This document shows positions 24,113 through 33,039 of a stretch of DNA of 64,000 bases, piece after piece. The notes under the pieces are model-generated. The model was not told the DNA's origin. It worked only from the letters and a program-made list of their open reading frames with translations, and did not search any database. Position numbers and translations under genes: made by a program. The stretch's first letter is position 1. Each line of letters opens with the position of its first letter. This DNA is from Flavobacterium cerinum (GTDB lineage Bacteria > Bacteroidota > Bacteroidia > Flavobacteriales > Flavobacteriaceae): positions 3,038,001 through 3,102,000 of the forward strand of contig NZ_CP101751.1 of assembly GCF_024496085.1 (NCBI RefSeq), read 5' to 3'.

Positions 24113-26248
24113 CTACTTTTTAATTCCTTCTAAATCTAATAAAAAAGTATACTCTTTCGCAACTTCTTTAAGCGATTCGAAACGTCCGGAAGCACCGCCG
24201 TGGCCCGCATCCATATTGGTATCCAGATATAACTGGCTATCTCCCACTTTCATAACTCTCAGTTTAGCAACCCATTTGGCAGGTTCCCAATACTGTACCT
24301 GTGAATCATGAAGACCGGTAGTAACCAATAAATTCGGATATTTTTGTTTTTTTACGTTATCATATGGCGAATATGACAGCATATAATCGTAATACGCTTT
24401 GTCATTCGGATTACCCCATTCGTCATATTCACCCGTAGTTAACGGAATTGAATCGTCCAGCATGGTTGTAATTACGTCTACAAAAGGGACCTGAGCAATT
24501 ACACCGTTATATAAATCCGGTGCCATATTGATAATCGCTCCCATCAATAATCCTCCTGCCGAACCGCCTTCTGCATATAAATGCTGAGCCGATGTGTATT
24601 TCTCGGCAATTACAAACTTCGAACAGTCGATAAAATCTGTAAATGTATTTTTCTTTTTCAGTAGTTTTCCGTTTTCATACCAGTCTCTTCCTAAATCTTC
24701 ACCACCTCTGATATGCGCAATCGCGTAAATAAATCCTCTGTCCAGTAAACTTAATCGGATAGAGGAAAAATACGGATCCATCGAAGCTCCGTAAGAACCG
24801 TATGCATATAACAGGAACGGATTTTTACCGTCTTTTTTGATTCCTTTTCGGTATACAATAGAAATCGGCACTTTGGTTCCGTCCTGAGCTGTTGCCCACT
24901 GACGCTCTTCTATATAATTGTTCTTATCAAACTTCCCTCCTAAAACTTCCTGTTCTTTTTTGATTTCTTTCGTTTTTGTTTTCATGTTGAAATCAATAAT
25001 CGAAGAAGGTGTTGCCATTGACTGGTAACCGTATCGTAAAATATCGGTATCAAAATCAACATTTGACGTCGTATAGGCTGTATAAGTCTCAATTTCAAAC
25101 GGAAGATAGTATTCTCCCTGTCCGCTCCAAGGCATAATACGAATCTTATTTAATCCGTTGGAACGTTCTGAAACCACTAAATAATTTTTAAAGATTTCAA
25201 TATCTTCCAATAGTACCTCTTTACGATGCGCGATCAGGTCTTTCCAATTTTCTTTTCCGGTTGCATTCTCCGGAGTTTTCATCAGCTTAAAGTTGGTCGC
25301 CTTATCTTTATTCGTTACCACGTAAAAGCTGTCTCCATAATGCGAAATACTGTATTCCAATCCTCTGGTACGCGGCTGAAATACTTTAAATTCGCCATCC
25401 GGTGTATTGGACGGTAAAATTCGGAATTCAGATGTTAGCGTACTTGTAGACCCGATTACGATATATTTTTTAGATTTTTCTTTGTAAACAAATACAGAAA
25501 ACGTGTCGTCTTTCTCTTCAAAAACTACCTTGTCGTTTTTAGCGTCTGATCCTAATTTATGTTTGTAAATCTTGTCGGAACGAAGTGTAACCAAATCTTT
25601 ACGGGTATAGAACAATGTTTTATTGTCACTTGCCCAGGTAGATCCACCGGTTGTTTTTTCCAGTTTTACCGGCAGAATTTCACCGGTTTCCAGATTTTTA
25701 ATCTGAATGGTATATTCTCTTCTCGATACGGTATCAATACCGAAAGCGCACCATTTATTATCTTCACTGATACTGATTCCGCTTAATTGAAAATAAGCAT
25801 GTCCTTTTGCCATTTCATTACAGTCAAACAGGATTTCTTCCTTGGCATCAAGTGAGCCTTTTTTTCGGGCATGTATCGGATAATCTTTCCCTTTTTCATA
25901 ACGGGTGATATAATAATATCCGTTATACAGATAAGGAACGGAACTGTCATCTTCTTTTATACGCGATTTCATCTCCTGAAACAAATCCTGTTGGAATTGC
26001 TTCGTATGAGCGGTCATCTGCTGGTAATATTCATTTTCACTTTTCAGATAATCGATAACTTCAGGGTTTTCTCTTTCATTTAACCAATAATAGTTATCTG
26101 TTCGTATATCGCCGTGTTTTTCTAATTGTTTGGGCTTAACGGCTGCCACAGGTGCTGTTGTTTTTGTTAACATATTGGTTTTTTTATTTTGTGCGTTTCC
26201 CGTTACAAAAATAAGACAAACGCAACTCAAAATAATTTGATTTTTCAT
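24113..26248 (-). CDS. ptrB: Oligopeptidase B (S9 prolyl oligopeptidase family), exported
   Basis: 711 residues. The N terminus MKNQIILSCVCLIFVTGNAQ is a signal peptide, so the enzyme should be periplasmic. A seven-bladed propeller (about residues 90-430) is followed by the alpha/beta hydrolase. The nucleophile Ser lies in GGSAGG (LYAEGGSAGGLLMG), the Asp in TTGLHDSQV, and the His in DAGHGGASGRFE. YGSYGASMDP and AHIRGGEDLGRDWYENGK are typical of oligopeptidase B, which cuts short peptides after Arg or Lys. It is encoded alone between the PLP synthase and ybaB and uses its own promoter, which I could not locate. Confidence 0.92.
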   Translation of the reverse strand: MKNQIILSCVCLIFVTGNAQNKKTNMLTKTTAPVAAVKPKQLEKHGDIRTDNYYWLNERENPEVIDYLKSENEYYQQMTAHTKQFQQDLFQEMKSRIKEDDSSVPYLYNGYYYITRYEKGKDYPIHARKKGSLDAKEEILFDCNEMAKGHAYFQLSGISISEDNKWCAFGIDTVSRREYTIQIKNLETGEILPVKLEKTTGGSTWASDNKTLFYTRKDLVTLRSDKIYKHKLGSDAKNDKVVFEEKDDTFSVFVYKEKSKKYIVIGSTSTLTSEFRILPSNTPDGEFKVFQPRTRGLEYSISHYGDSFYVVTNKDKATNFKLMKTPENATGKENWKDLIAHRKEVLLEDIEIFKNYLVVSERSNGLNKIRIMPWSGQGEYYLPFEIETYTAYTTSNVDFDTDILRYGYQSMATPSSIIDFNMKTKTKEIKKEQEVLGGKFDKNNYIEERQWATAQDGTKVPISIVYRKGIKKDGKNPFLLYAYGSYGASMDPYFSSIRLSLLDRGFIYAIAHIRGGEDLGRDWYENGKLLKKKNTFTDFIDCSKFVIAEKYTSAQHLYAEGGSAGGLLMGAIINMAPDLYNGVIAQVPFVDVITTMLDDSIPLTTGEYDEWGNPNDKAYYDYMLSYSPYDNVKKQKYPNLLVTTGLHDSQVQYWEPAKWVAKLRVMKVGDSQLYLDTNMDAGHGGASGRFESLKEVAKEYTFLLDLEGIKK

Positions 26249-26281
26249 TTAGTTTTATTTACTAATCAATCTGCAATTTAA

Positions 26282-26289
26282 TAATTTTG
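26282..26289 (+). promoter_or_regulatory. Candidate -7 box TAATTTTG of ybaB
   Basis: TAnnTTTG match 30 bases before the ybaB ATG. Confidence 0.4.
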
Positions 26290-26318
26290 CGGTAACATTA
26301 ACCATTAATTTTATTAAC

Positions 26319-26642
26319 ATGTTCGGAGACATCATGGGAATGATGGGTAAACTAAAAGAGACCCAGCAAAAAATTGAAGATACTAAAAAAAGATTGGATA
26401 CGGTTTTAATAGATGAACAAAGTAACGACGGGCTTTTAAAGGTTACTTTAACCGCTAACCGAAAGATAAAATCCATTATTGTAGATGATTCCCTTTTGGA
26501 AGATAAAGAACAACTGGAAGACTATCTTGTACTTGTTATTAACAAAGCAATTGAGAAAGCCACCAATGTAAATGAAGCTGAATTAGGTGCTGTTGCAAAA
26601 GACGGTATGCCTAATATTCCGGGTATGGATCTTTTCAAGTAA
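26319..26642 (+). CDS. YbaB/EbfC family nucleoid-associated protein
   Basis: This 107-residue protein has the YbaB layout: a Met-rich N-terminal helix ([20 protein letters not shown]), a central strand set ([20 protein letters not shown]) and a C-terminal helix. The family binds DNA as a dimer with tweezer-like arms and is linked to nucleoid structure and, in many bacteria, to the recombination gene recR. recR and dnaX are not next to it here. A -7 box and a bidirectional terminator frame the gene as a single unit. Confidence 0.9.
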   Translation: MFGDIMGMMGKLKETQQKIEDTKKRLDTVLIDEQSNDGLLKVTLTANRKIKSIIVDDSLLEDKEQLEDYLVLVINKAIEKATNVNEAELGAVAKDGMPNIPGMDLFK

Positions 26643-26662
26643 AATACGCCTCATTTAAATCA

Positions 26663-26700
26663 TAAAAAATAGGGCTTATAGCCCTATTTTATTATTTTTT
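26663..26700. terminator. Bidirectional terminator
   Basis: Hairpin AATAGGGCT / AGCCCTATT with A run and T run, between ybaB and the DUF2853 gene. Confidence 0.85.
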
Positions 26701-26703
26701 TTC

Positions 26704-27045
26704 TTATTTATAGACACTTTCTTTTTTAAAGTGAACCGTCAACAAGTAATACACTACCGCTCTGTACTTGTTTTTATTAGAACGGCCATATTTTTCTATT
26801 ACGGCATCGATAGCTTTATCCAGTTCCGGACCATCCTTTAAACCTAACTTTTTGATTAAAAAGTTATTCTTAACGGTGTCTAACTCCGATTTTGAAGTCC
26901 CCGAAACAGTAGAAGAATCTGCATTGTAAATAGAGGGACCGCAACCGATAGTTACTTTTGTTAATAAATCCATATTCGGAGTTACGCCACATTTGTCTTT
27001 TAAATCCGCTGCGTACTTAGTAATTAGTTCATCTCTTTTACTCAT
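26704..27045 (-). CDS. DUF2853 family protein
   Basis: This 113-residue soluble protein begins MSKRDELITKYAADLKDKCG and has no signal peptide or membrane helix. The pattern with a central DLLTKVTIGCGPSIYNADSS loop and the C-terminal KYRAVVYYLLTVHF matches the DUF2853 family, a small all-helical fold known only from structural genomics. No enzymatic motif is visible and the neighbours (ybaB and menD) do not hint at a role. It appears to be a single-gene unit. Confidence 0.8.
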   Translation of the reverse strand: MSKRDELITKYAADLKDKCGVTPNMDLLTKVTIGCGPSIYNADSSTVSGTSKSELDTVKNNFLIKKLGLKDGPELDKAIDAVIEKYGRSNKNKYRAVVYYLLTVHFKKESVYK

Positions 27046-27144
27046 AATAAATCTTGTTTTGTGTTACTTAATTGATTTACATTCTCTCAAATTTAACAAA
27101 ATAAAACCAAAATGAATCGTTTTAAACAACTATTTTCTTTATTG

Positions 27145-28800
27145 TTACGTTAAGTTTTTAAAATATTCTAACAATATCTTGTCATTAACTTCCATCGGTG
27201 TATGGATTTCCAATAGTGCCGGTTGTGCTTTTTCGCTCAAAAAAGACGGCAATGCATTTTCCAGCTCCGTTTGGTCATTTACAGTCATATAACGGAATTT
27301 ATACATCGCAGCAAGATGTTCGGCTGTAAGATGGTGCGCCGTTTCAAAATAAGTATTAAATACTTCTGTTTCCTGATGTCCGGGAAGTATTCTGAAAATA
27401 CCGCCGCCTCCGTTATTAATCAGGATGATTTTAAAATTTTTCGGGATATAGGCATTCCATAAAGCGTTGCTATCATAAAGAAAACTGATATCTCCTGTAA
27501 TCAACAATGTTTCCTTATTTGCCGCAATAGCAGCTCCGATTGCAGTTGAAGTACTTCCGTCAATACCGCTTGTTCCGCGATTACAAAATACGTCAATAGA
27601 CGGATCGATGGAAAACAATTGCGCATAACGAATAGCCGAGCTGTTGCTAATCTGCAATTGTGTATTCGCAGGCAATGCCGGTAATAGGGTTTGAAAAACG
27701 GTAAAGTCACTATACGGAACGCGATCGGCATATATTTTATGTTTCGCTTCTCTTATTTTTTGTATTTCTTTTACTCTCGGTAAATAATCACTCGTTATAA
27801 GACTATCTTGTGCCAAAACAGCTTTAAAAAAGCGGTTCGGCATGCATTTAAAGTGTTGTGACAAGCAACCGAAGGTATCATACGCCCGTAACGGATCGAC
27901 ATGCCAGTGTTCTTCCGGCTGATATTTTCGCAGAAAAGCTTTAACTCGTTTCGAAACCACCATCCCTCCTATTGTAATCAGAATTTCCGGTTGAAAAGCG
28001 ATAAAATCGTTTTCCGTAAACGGTGTAATAATCGTATCGATGTTTCCTATAAAATGAGGATGATGAATATTGGATGTCACTTCTTTCATGACCACAATCG
28101 AATCATCATTCGCTAATTGTTCTATAATCGCTGTTTCCATCACACCCGGATCATTAGTTCCGATAAGAATCAGTTTTTTCTTCGCCTGACTCCATTTCTG
28201 AATAAAAGGTGTCCAATCCGGAAGTGATTCTTCCTGTTTAACCGGTTCTTTTACTTCGGGATGTACAGAAAGTGTTTCGGTCACTTCATAAAGCGGTTCT
28301 TCGAACGGAACATTAATATGAACCGGTCCTTTTTGTCGGATCGCAATAGTAATCGCTTCATTAATTTTAGCATCATTTTCCGCAGAATTTTCTTCGGTCA
28401 GATTGGCACTATACAGAATATGATTGGCATAAACATTTTGTTGTCGGATCGTTTGTCCGTCACCGATATCGATTTTAGACGTAGGCCGATCGGCAGAAAT
28501 AACCACCAATGGCAGCTGACTATAAAATGCTTCCGCAACTGCCGGATAATAATTTAATAAAGCAGAACCCGACGTACAGACTAATGCAACCGGTTTTTTA
28601 AGCTGTTGTGCCATACCGATTGCCATAAAAGCCGCGCAACGTTCATCAGCAATACTATAACAATTAAATTCTTTATTACTGGCGAAACCGATAGTTAACG
28701 GTGCGTTACGGGAACCCGGGGAAATAATAATATCAAGTAGGCCTTTCGCTTTGCAGAGTGCCATTACACTTTGCGCCAAAGGTATTTTAGGGTATGCCAT
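27145..28800 (-). CDS. menD: SEPHCHC synthase MenD
   Basis: 551 residues from the ATG at 28800. Longer in-frame starts up to 28845 would run through the -7 box at 28843-28850, so they are unlikely. This thiamine-diphosphate enzyme joins 2-oxoglutarate to isochorismate, the first committed step to menaquinone. Seen are the N-terminal PYR domain with SPGSRNAPLTIGFA and CTSGSALLNYYPAVAEA, and the C-terminal PP domain with RGTSGIDGSTSTAIGAA, the motif TGDISFLYDSNALWN, and INNGGGGIFRILPG. It is far from menB, menA and menC in the window and has its own promoter, so the pathway is split over at least three transcripts. Confidence 0.95.
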   Translation of the reverse strand: MAYPKIPLAQSVMALCKAKGLLDIIISPGSRNAPLTIGFASNKEFNCYSIADERCAAFMAIGMAQQLKKPVALVCTSGSALLNYYPAVAEAFYSQLPLVVISADRPTSKIDIGDGQTIRQQNVYANHILYSANLTEENSAENDAKINEAITIAIRQKGPVHINVPFEEPLYEVTETLSVHPEVKEPVKQEESLPDWTPFIQKWSQAKKKLILIGTNDPGVMETAIIEQLANDDSIVVMKEVTSNIHHPHFIGNIDTIITPFTENDFIAFQPEILITIGGMVVSKRVKAFLRKYQPEEHWHVDPLRAYDTFGCLSQHFKCMPNRFFKAVLAQDSLITSDYLPRVKEIQKIREAKHKIYADRVPYSDFTVFQTLLPALPANTQLQISNSSAIRYAQLFSIDPSIDVFCNRGTSGIDGSTSTAIGAAIAANKETLLITGDISFLYDSNALWNAYIPKNFKIILINNGGGGIFRILPGHQETEVFNTYFETAHHLTAEHLAAMYKFRYMTVNDQTELENALPSFLSEKAQPALLEIHTPMEVNDKILLEYFKNLT

Positions 28801-28842
28801 TTTGTATTTGTAGTTTAAATTCAGCATACGGATATGCAATAA

Positions 28843-28850
28843 CAAATTTA
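28843..28850 (-). promoter_or_regulatory. Candidate -7 box TAAATTTG of menD
   Basis: Minus-strand TAnnTTTG match 43 bases before the menD start, back to back with the GNAT promoter. Confidence 0.45.
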
Positions 28851-28893
28851 AGCTACTCCATCGAATTTCCTTTAAAAAAAGTGTGAAACTTTC

Positions 28894-28901
28894 TATCTTT
28901 G
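28894..28901 (+). promoter_or_regulatory. Candidate -7 box TATCTTTG of the GNAT gene
   Basis: TAnnTTTG match 28 bases before the ATG at 28929. It supports that start over the TTG at 28899 that lies inside it. Confidence 0.45.
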
Positions 28902-28928
28902 ACTACTCCTTTTTACAACTTTCAATTT

Positions 28929-29423
28929 ATGTCTGTTATCGTACGACCTGTAACTGAAAATGATATTCCGCAAGTATTGGATATTATTAACTATGAAATT
29001 CTGAATAGTGTTTCCATTTATGATTATGAACCGAGGACATTAGACCAACAGCGGGCTATCATACAAGAGAAACAGACAAAGGAATTTCCCTTTCTGGTGG
29101 CGGTTTACGATGATATCGTAGCGGGTTTTGCTACTTACGGCGACTTCCGGTTTAAAGAAGGCTATCGTTTTACTGTTGAGCATTCCGTTTATCTGCACCA
29201 CGAACATCAGGGTAAAGGACTGGGAAAAATATTATTAGAATCGTTGATCAAAATCGCAAAAGAACAACAAAAGCATACGATGATTGCTGTAATTGATGCC
29301 GAAAATGCCGGTAGCATACAATTTCATCAGAGAATGGGATTTGAAATCGCCGGTACCTTAAGGGAAAGCGGCTATAAATTTGACCGTTGGCTGGATTCGG
29401 TATTTCTGCAATTATTTTTATAA
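28929..29423 (+). CDS. GNAT N-acetyltransferase (phosphinothricin acetyltransferase-like)
   Basis: 164 residues from the ATG at 28929. The family start is SVIVRPVTENDIPQVLDI. The acetyl-CoA binding motif is HHEHQGKGLGKILLESLI (Q/RxxGxG/A type), followed by MIAVIDAENAGSIQFHQRMGFEIAG. This pattern is that of the Pat/Bar group, which acetylate phosphinothricin or methionine sulfone and sulfoximine. Its native substrate in this organism is not known. It is divergent from menD and ends at a strong terminator. Confidence 0.88.
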   Translation: MSVIVRPVTENDIPQVLDIINYEILNSVSIYDYEPRTLDQQRAIIQEKQTKEFPFLVAVYDDIVAGFATYGDFRFKEGYRFTVEHSVYLHHEHQGKGLGKILLESLIKIAKEQQKHTMIAVIDAENAGSIQFHQRMGFEIAGTLRESGYKFDRWLDSVFLQLFL

Positions 29424-29455
29424 AAAAACCTCCGGATTTGGAGGTTTTTTTTGTG
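29421..29455. terminator. Terminator of the GNAT gene
   Basis: Stem AAAAAACCTCC / GGAGGTTTTTT with loop GGATTT. It may also work for the convergent peroxidase gene. Confidence 0.9.
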
Positions 29456-29468
29456 TCTGTTTTAGCGT

Positions 29469-30059
29469 TTATCCTTTAGTAATCCAGTCAATTACTTCTT
29501 TACTGTCCGGTAATGTTTTCGGACTGATTACTTTTACCAGATTTCCTTTTTCATTGATCAGGTATTTCTGAAAGTTCCATTCTACCTGACTGTCTTGTAA
29601 TCCGTTTTTCGATTTTTCCGTTAAAAAGTGGTATAACGGGTGCATATCCTCTCCTTTTACGGATATTTTTTCCATCATCGGGAACGTTACACCATAGTTC
29701 TTAGAGCAGAAAGTGGCAATTTCTTTATTTGATCCGGGTTCCTGAGCACCGAAATTGTTAGCCGGAAAACCTACAATTATCAAATTCTTGTCTTTGTATT
29801 GCGTATACAATTTTTGTAATTGTTCATATTGTGGTGTTAATCCGCATTCAGAAGCGGTATTTACTACCATTATTTTTTTTCCTTTCAGTTTTGAGAAATC
29901 AAATGTTTTTCCTTCGATGTCTTTAACTTTAAACTGGTAAATACTTTCTGTATTCATAGCGGCTAGTTTTTCGGTTGATGCTGTTTTTGCTGTATTTTGT
30001 GCCTGAATCTGACAACTAAAAAGTGCCAATACCGAACAGGCAAACAATAATTTTTTCAT
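29469..30059 (-). CDS. Glutathione peroxidase family protein, exported
   Basis: 196 residues with the thioredoxin-like GPx fold. The peroxidatic Cys72 is in NTASECGLTPQYEQL, the Gln/Trp partners are in FPANNFGAQEPGS and VEWNFQKYL. The N terminus MKKLLFACSVLALFSC may be a lipobox, or part of a signal peptide ending at QIQA. Either way the protein should be exported. Bacterial GPx-like enzymes mostly use thioredoxin and reduce lipid or alkyl hydroperoxides. The -7 box TACTTTTG at 30073-30080 would give a leader of only several bases, an arrangement common in this phylum. Confidence 0.9.
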   Translation of the reverse strand: MKKLLFACSVLALFSCQIQAQNTAKTASTEKLAAMNTESIYQFKVKDIEGKTFDFSKLKGKKIMVVNTASECGLTPQYEQLQKLYTQYKDKNLIIVGFPANNFGAQEPGSNKEIATFCSKNYGVTFPMMEKISVKGEDMHPLYHFLTEKSKNGLQDSQVEWNFQKYLINEKGNLVKVISPKTLPDSKEVIDWITKG

Positions 30060-30072
30060 CTTTTCTTTTTTT

Positions 30073-30080
30073 CAAAAGTA
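30073..30080 (-). promoter_or_regulatory. Candidate -7 box TACTTTTG of the peroxidase gene
   Basis: Minus-strand match to TAnnTTTG, 14 bases before the start. Confidence 0.4.
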
Positions 30081-30241
30081 AGCATTTTATGATTCTGTAA
30101 TTATTAAACATTTCATAATAAATTGTCGTTTTCGGTTGCATCTCCCGGAAACACGTACTTCTTTATTAAATTGGTTTTATAATGTTCATTTTCTGTCCTT
30201 TATTGGGTTTTCCGAATCCCTATTCTCTTTAAAACAAACTA

Positions 30242-30249
30242 TAATTTTG
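30242..30249 (+). promoter_or_regulatory. Candidate -7 box TAATTTTG
   Basis: TAnnTTTG match 22 bases before the ATG at 30271, which sets the start of the lipoprotein gene. Confidence 0.4.
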
Positions 30250-30270
30250 TACAAACCAATTTTTATATCA

Positions 30271-30765
30271 ATGCATACAAAATTCAAATTATTAGTTGTT
30301 CTATTGGCAATTACGTTATTATCCTGTGAGTCGGATTCTTCCGTTTTACCGGTTAACGATTCTCAAAAAAACGAGTTATCTTCCCGATTTGACTGGGATT
30401 CTTATGATGATTATAATGATCCGTCCGACAGTTCTTTTTTATACGATAACTTTATTTATCAGGTTCAGGGAAAATGGACACAGCTTTTAGGCGAAAACGG
30501 TCAGCTGACAATTAATGGAAACCTGTTTCATTTTGAAGATCCGGAATTCGACCTTAATCTCATCGGAAACTTCTTTATAAATAACGAAACGGGCTCTTTT
30601 AGTAACGGAAATGTTTTTGATTATGTTGTTAACACACCGACACAACGAACGCATCTGCAAATGATTTTAGAAAACAATACGATACTCCGAATCGGGATTT
30701 TTGTCAAAAAGAACGGCAGCAAACAAAAATCTAAAGTAGTCGTATATCAGAAAGTAAACAACTGA
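30271..30765 (+). CDS. Hypothetical lipoprotein
   Basis: 164 residues from the ATG at 30271, chosen for its lipoprotein signal (MHTKFKLLVVLLAITLLSC, lipobox LLSC). The frame upstream is open but would put the -7 box inside the gene. After an acidic linker (DWDSYDDYNDPSDS), the region FIYQVQGKWTQLLGENGQLTINGN and following strands suggest a small beta-sandwich or lipocalin-like fold. No family is recognised. Right after it is a nine-codon ATG frame (ATGAAAACC..., from 30770) that I do not count as a gene. Confidence 0.7.
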   Translation: MHTKFKLLVVLLAITLLSCESDSSVLPVNDSQKNELSSRFDWDSYDDYNDPSDSSFLYDNFIYQVQGKWTQLLGENGQLTINGNLFHFEDPEFDLNLIGNFFINNETGSFSNGNVFDYVVNTPTQRTHLQMILENNTILRIGIFVKKNGSKQKSKVVVYQKVNN

Positions 30766-30850
30766 TATTATGAAAACCATTCTTCGCTATTTTTTTTAGT
30801 TTTTTAAATAGAATTCGTTTCGGAAATTCTGAAACAGAATTTGAATGTTC

Positions 30851-31195
30851 TTAAAATGCAGCCGCAAGATTCGCAACAAAATTTACCGATTGTCCTTTGT
30901 TACATTCGTAGATAAAAGCTTTAAGGCTTTTACCTGGATACTTTTCAAAATCACCTACAATGGTTAGTTGCATACGATAATTGGAAAATTTTTGAAGGAT
31001 TTCACCGGCCATTTTAGTTTTAAGATCAAAAAAATCCTGTGTGATATTTTTTTCATACAGGATTACCTTATCAAATTCCTGATAATACAAATCAACTAAC
31101 AATTGTAACGCTTCCTCAACATTGGTAATGATTGATTCATCCGAAATAACTTCTGCTATTCGGATCCCGTTAACCTGATGGGGTACTATTTTCAT
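30851..31195 (-). CDS. DUF4180 domain protein
   Basis: This 114-residue soluble protein has the STAS-like pattern of the DUF4180 family (VNGIRIAEVISDESIITNVEEA, then YEKNITQDFFDLKTKMAGEI, and the C-terminal FANLAAAF-type end, here FVANLAAAF). Family members have no assigned function. Its ATG overlaps the stop of the upstream DinB-like gene by four bases (31192-31195), so translation is coupled. It is the last gene of a leftward Lrp/PhyH/DinB-like/DUF4180 operon. Confidence 0.8.
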   Translation of the reverse strand: MKIVPHQVNGIRIAEVISDESIITNVEEALQLLVDLYYQEFDKVILYEKNITQDFFDLKTKMAGEILQKFSNYRMQLTIVGDFEKYPGKSLKAFIYECNKGQSVNFVANLAAAF

Positions 31196-31674
31196 TGATT
31201 CGTTGTTTGATTTAAAATTTTTCGGATTAATGAAATCTGTCCCATATGATAGTAGGTATGTTCCATTATTCCGACTAAATTACGATGATAGTTCCCGTAT
31301 TTTCCATCAATAAAAAGTTCGAAAAAACGAGTATCATCCAATTGTTCGATTCGGCTTGCAAATGCTTCCGCTTCTGAAAATAGTTTTTCTTTTAACGCTT
31401 CCCACTCTGCTTCTGAAGTAATCGGAGGAAGATCAAAACTATTTTTATCACTCGCTTCTAAAGGTCCGCCTTCCAAAACTTTTAAAACAGCGCTGACATA
31501 ATAATTGACATGAAAAACCAAAACCGCAATCGTATTCAAATCATAAATACGGGTTGTTGCCTGTTCCCAGGTTATATCTTCCAATACCGATTTAAAATTT
31601 ACAGCCACCCAGTTATCTCCGAAATGTAAATCACGGAATTGTTTTGCGATTTGTTTTGCTAATACGTTTTCCAT
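31192..31674 (-). CDS. DinB-like / DUF1572 family protein
   Basis: 160 residues from the ATG at 31674 (MENVLAKQIAKQFRDLHFGD). The open frame extends upstream into the PhyH gene, but the internal start fits the family better. It is a four-helix bundle of the DinB/YfiT kind with three likely metal-binding His: one in LVFHVNYYVSAVL and two in MEHTYYHMGQI. The family includes thiol-dependent transferases such as bacillithiol-S-transferases and many members of unknown role. It is coupled to DUF4180. Confidence 0.8.
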   Translation of the reverse strand: MENVLAKQIAKQFRDLHFGDNWVAVNFKSVLEDITWEQATTRIYDLNTIAVLVFHVNYYVSAVLKVLEGGPLEASDKNSFDLPPITSEAEWEALKEKLFSEAEAFASRIEQLDDTRFFELFIDGKYGNYHRNLVGIMEHTYYHMGQISLIRKILNQTTNQ

Positions 31675-31715
31675 ATTGATCTGAATTAGATGTTTTAAAA
31701 ATGAATATCCGGTAA

Positions 31716-32432
31716 TTAATTGATTCGTTCCGACCAATTTAAGCCTTCCGGTAATTGTACATCGGAAAATTCAATGTGAATTACCCTTCTTCTCTTCTGA
31801 TTGGTTGTTCTGTTTGAACCGTGCAGCAATAAAGGTTTCATAATCATAACGCCACCTTTGGGAACACTGCAAATTGTTTCGGTTTCCGTATTCCAATCGA
31901 TCGTTTCCGGACGATAAATCCCTTTGGCATGCGATTTATCAATAACCTTTAAGGCACCGTTATGCTCGTCTGTATCATCAAGATGTATTCGAATCGTAAA
32001 AATATTCTCTAAAACCGATACCGGCGGTTGAACAGCAAATTGATTTTGCTTTACGGTCCACGGTCCGAAGTCGTTAATTTCAATCTTTTGATCAACTGAA
32101 ATGGTTAAATCCTGATGGTACGCGACATACCAGTTTGACGTTTCCGGTTTATCGAAGTAAATACTTTTAACTACAAAATAATCTTTACCGAAATAGTCTT
32201 TTATAATCTGCTTTAGATTTTCGTTAAAAACCAAGGTATGAATCTCCGGAATCTCCTTTAAAAACTGCCGTACGGCAAACAATTCTTTTGACTTTCTAAA
32301 TGTGTCTTTTGTTGTATCTGTTTTTGCTATCAATTCAATCATCCTATCGATTTCTTCATTGGAATACACTTCTGAAATAGTTGTAAATCCTAATTCGGAA
32401 ATCGCACGGTTATTATCTTCTTTTATTTTCAT
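31716..32432 (-). CDS. Phytanoyl-CoA dioxygenase (PhyH) family protein
   Basis: This 238-residue Fe(II)/2-oxoglutarate oxygenase has the HxD ligands in AYHQDLTISV, the distal His in PLLLHGSNRT, and the 2OG-binding Arg shortly after, in RRRVIHIEF. The IRIHLDDTDEHNGALKVIDKS segment is typical of PhyH proteins. Such enzymes hydroxylate or halogenate small molecules, and the substrate here is unknown. It follows an Lrp/AsnC regulator by 35 bases on the same strand. Many such regulators sense amino acids, so an amino-acid substrate is a fair guess from context only. Confidence 0.85.
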   Translation of the reverse strand: MKIKEDNNRAISELGFTTISEVYSNEEIDRMIELIAKTDTTKDTFRKSKELFAVRQFLKEIPEIHTLVFNENLKQIIKDYFGKDYFVVKSIYFDKPETSNWYVAYHQDLTISVDQKIEINDFGPWTVKQNQFAVQPPVSVLENIFTIRIHLDDTDEHNGALKVIDKSHAKGIYRPETIDWNTETETICSVPKGGVMIMKPLLLHGSNRTTNQKRRRVIHIEFSDVQLPEGLNWSERIN

Positions 32433-32467
32433 AATCCAAACATTCTTTTCAGTATAAATCTGCTGTT

Positions 32468-32935
32468 TTATAAATCCAACGGTATTTCCAATCCTTGTTT
32501 TACGATATCCAATGCTACGCTAGTCCGAAAACTTTTGATGTTTTTATTACTAAAAAACAATCTTCTGGTCAACTGTTCATAATCATGCATCGAAGGTGAA
32601 ATAATCACCAGAACAAAATCGGTTTCTCCGGTAACATAATAGCATTGTTGTACTTCCGGTGCTTTCAGAAAACTACTTTTAGCCTGATCGATCAACTCCA
32701 ATTGTTCACTTTCCAGTTTTACTTCCACAAATAAAGTGATCATTCTACCGGCTTTTTCCCTGTCGACAACTGTAATGTCAGCAGCAATCACTCCGGTTTC
32801 CCGCATTCGTTTAATCCGTCGTTGTACAGCCGCCGCCGATAATCCAATACTTTCCCCGATTGTTCGCTGGGGCGTAAGATTATCTTTTTGCAGCACTTTT
32901 AAAATCGCTAAATCAAATTTATCCAATGTTTCCAA
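32468..32935 (-). CDS. Lrp/AsnC family transcriptional regulator
   Basis: 155 residues when started at the TTG at 32935 (METLDKFDLAILKVLQKD), the usual beginning of this family. No ATG is available. The frame continues nine more codons to another TTG at 32962. The N-terminal winged HTH is TPQRTIGESIGLSAAAVQRR, and the C-terminal RAM ligand domain follows (MITLFVEVKLESEQ, CYYVTGETDFVLVI). It most likely binds an amino acid and regulates the following PhyH gene and perhaps the divergent maa/EamA pair. Confidence 0.88.
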   Translation of the reverse strand: METLDKFDLAILKVLQKDNLTPQRTIGESIGLSAAAVQRRIKRMRETGVIAADITVVDREKAGRMITLFVEVKLESEQLELIDQAKSSFLKAPEVQQCYYVTGETDFVLVIISPSMHDYEQLTRRLFFSNKNIKSFRTSVALDIVKQGLEIPLDL

Positions 32936-33012
32936 AACAATCAGGGTATATAAATGAAACAAAATTGCAAATAGTCATCCAAATTTAAAGAAAAAGCACA
33001 TCATAATTAATC

Positions 33013-33020
33013 TATTTTTG
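33013..33020 (+). promoter_or_regulatory. Candidate -7 box TATTTTTG of maa
   Basis: TAnnTTTG match 20 bases before the ATG at 33040. Confidence 0.4.
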
Positions 33021-33039
33021 CACTTTAAATCCCCTAAAA

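Noticed and set aside
30770..30799. A nine-codon ATG frame after the lipoprotein gene
   Set aside because: Too short, with no further evidence, and it ends at once in a T-rich stretch.
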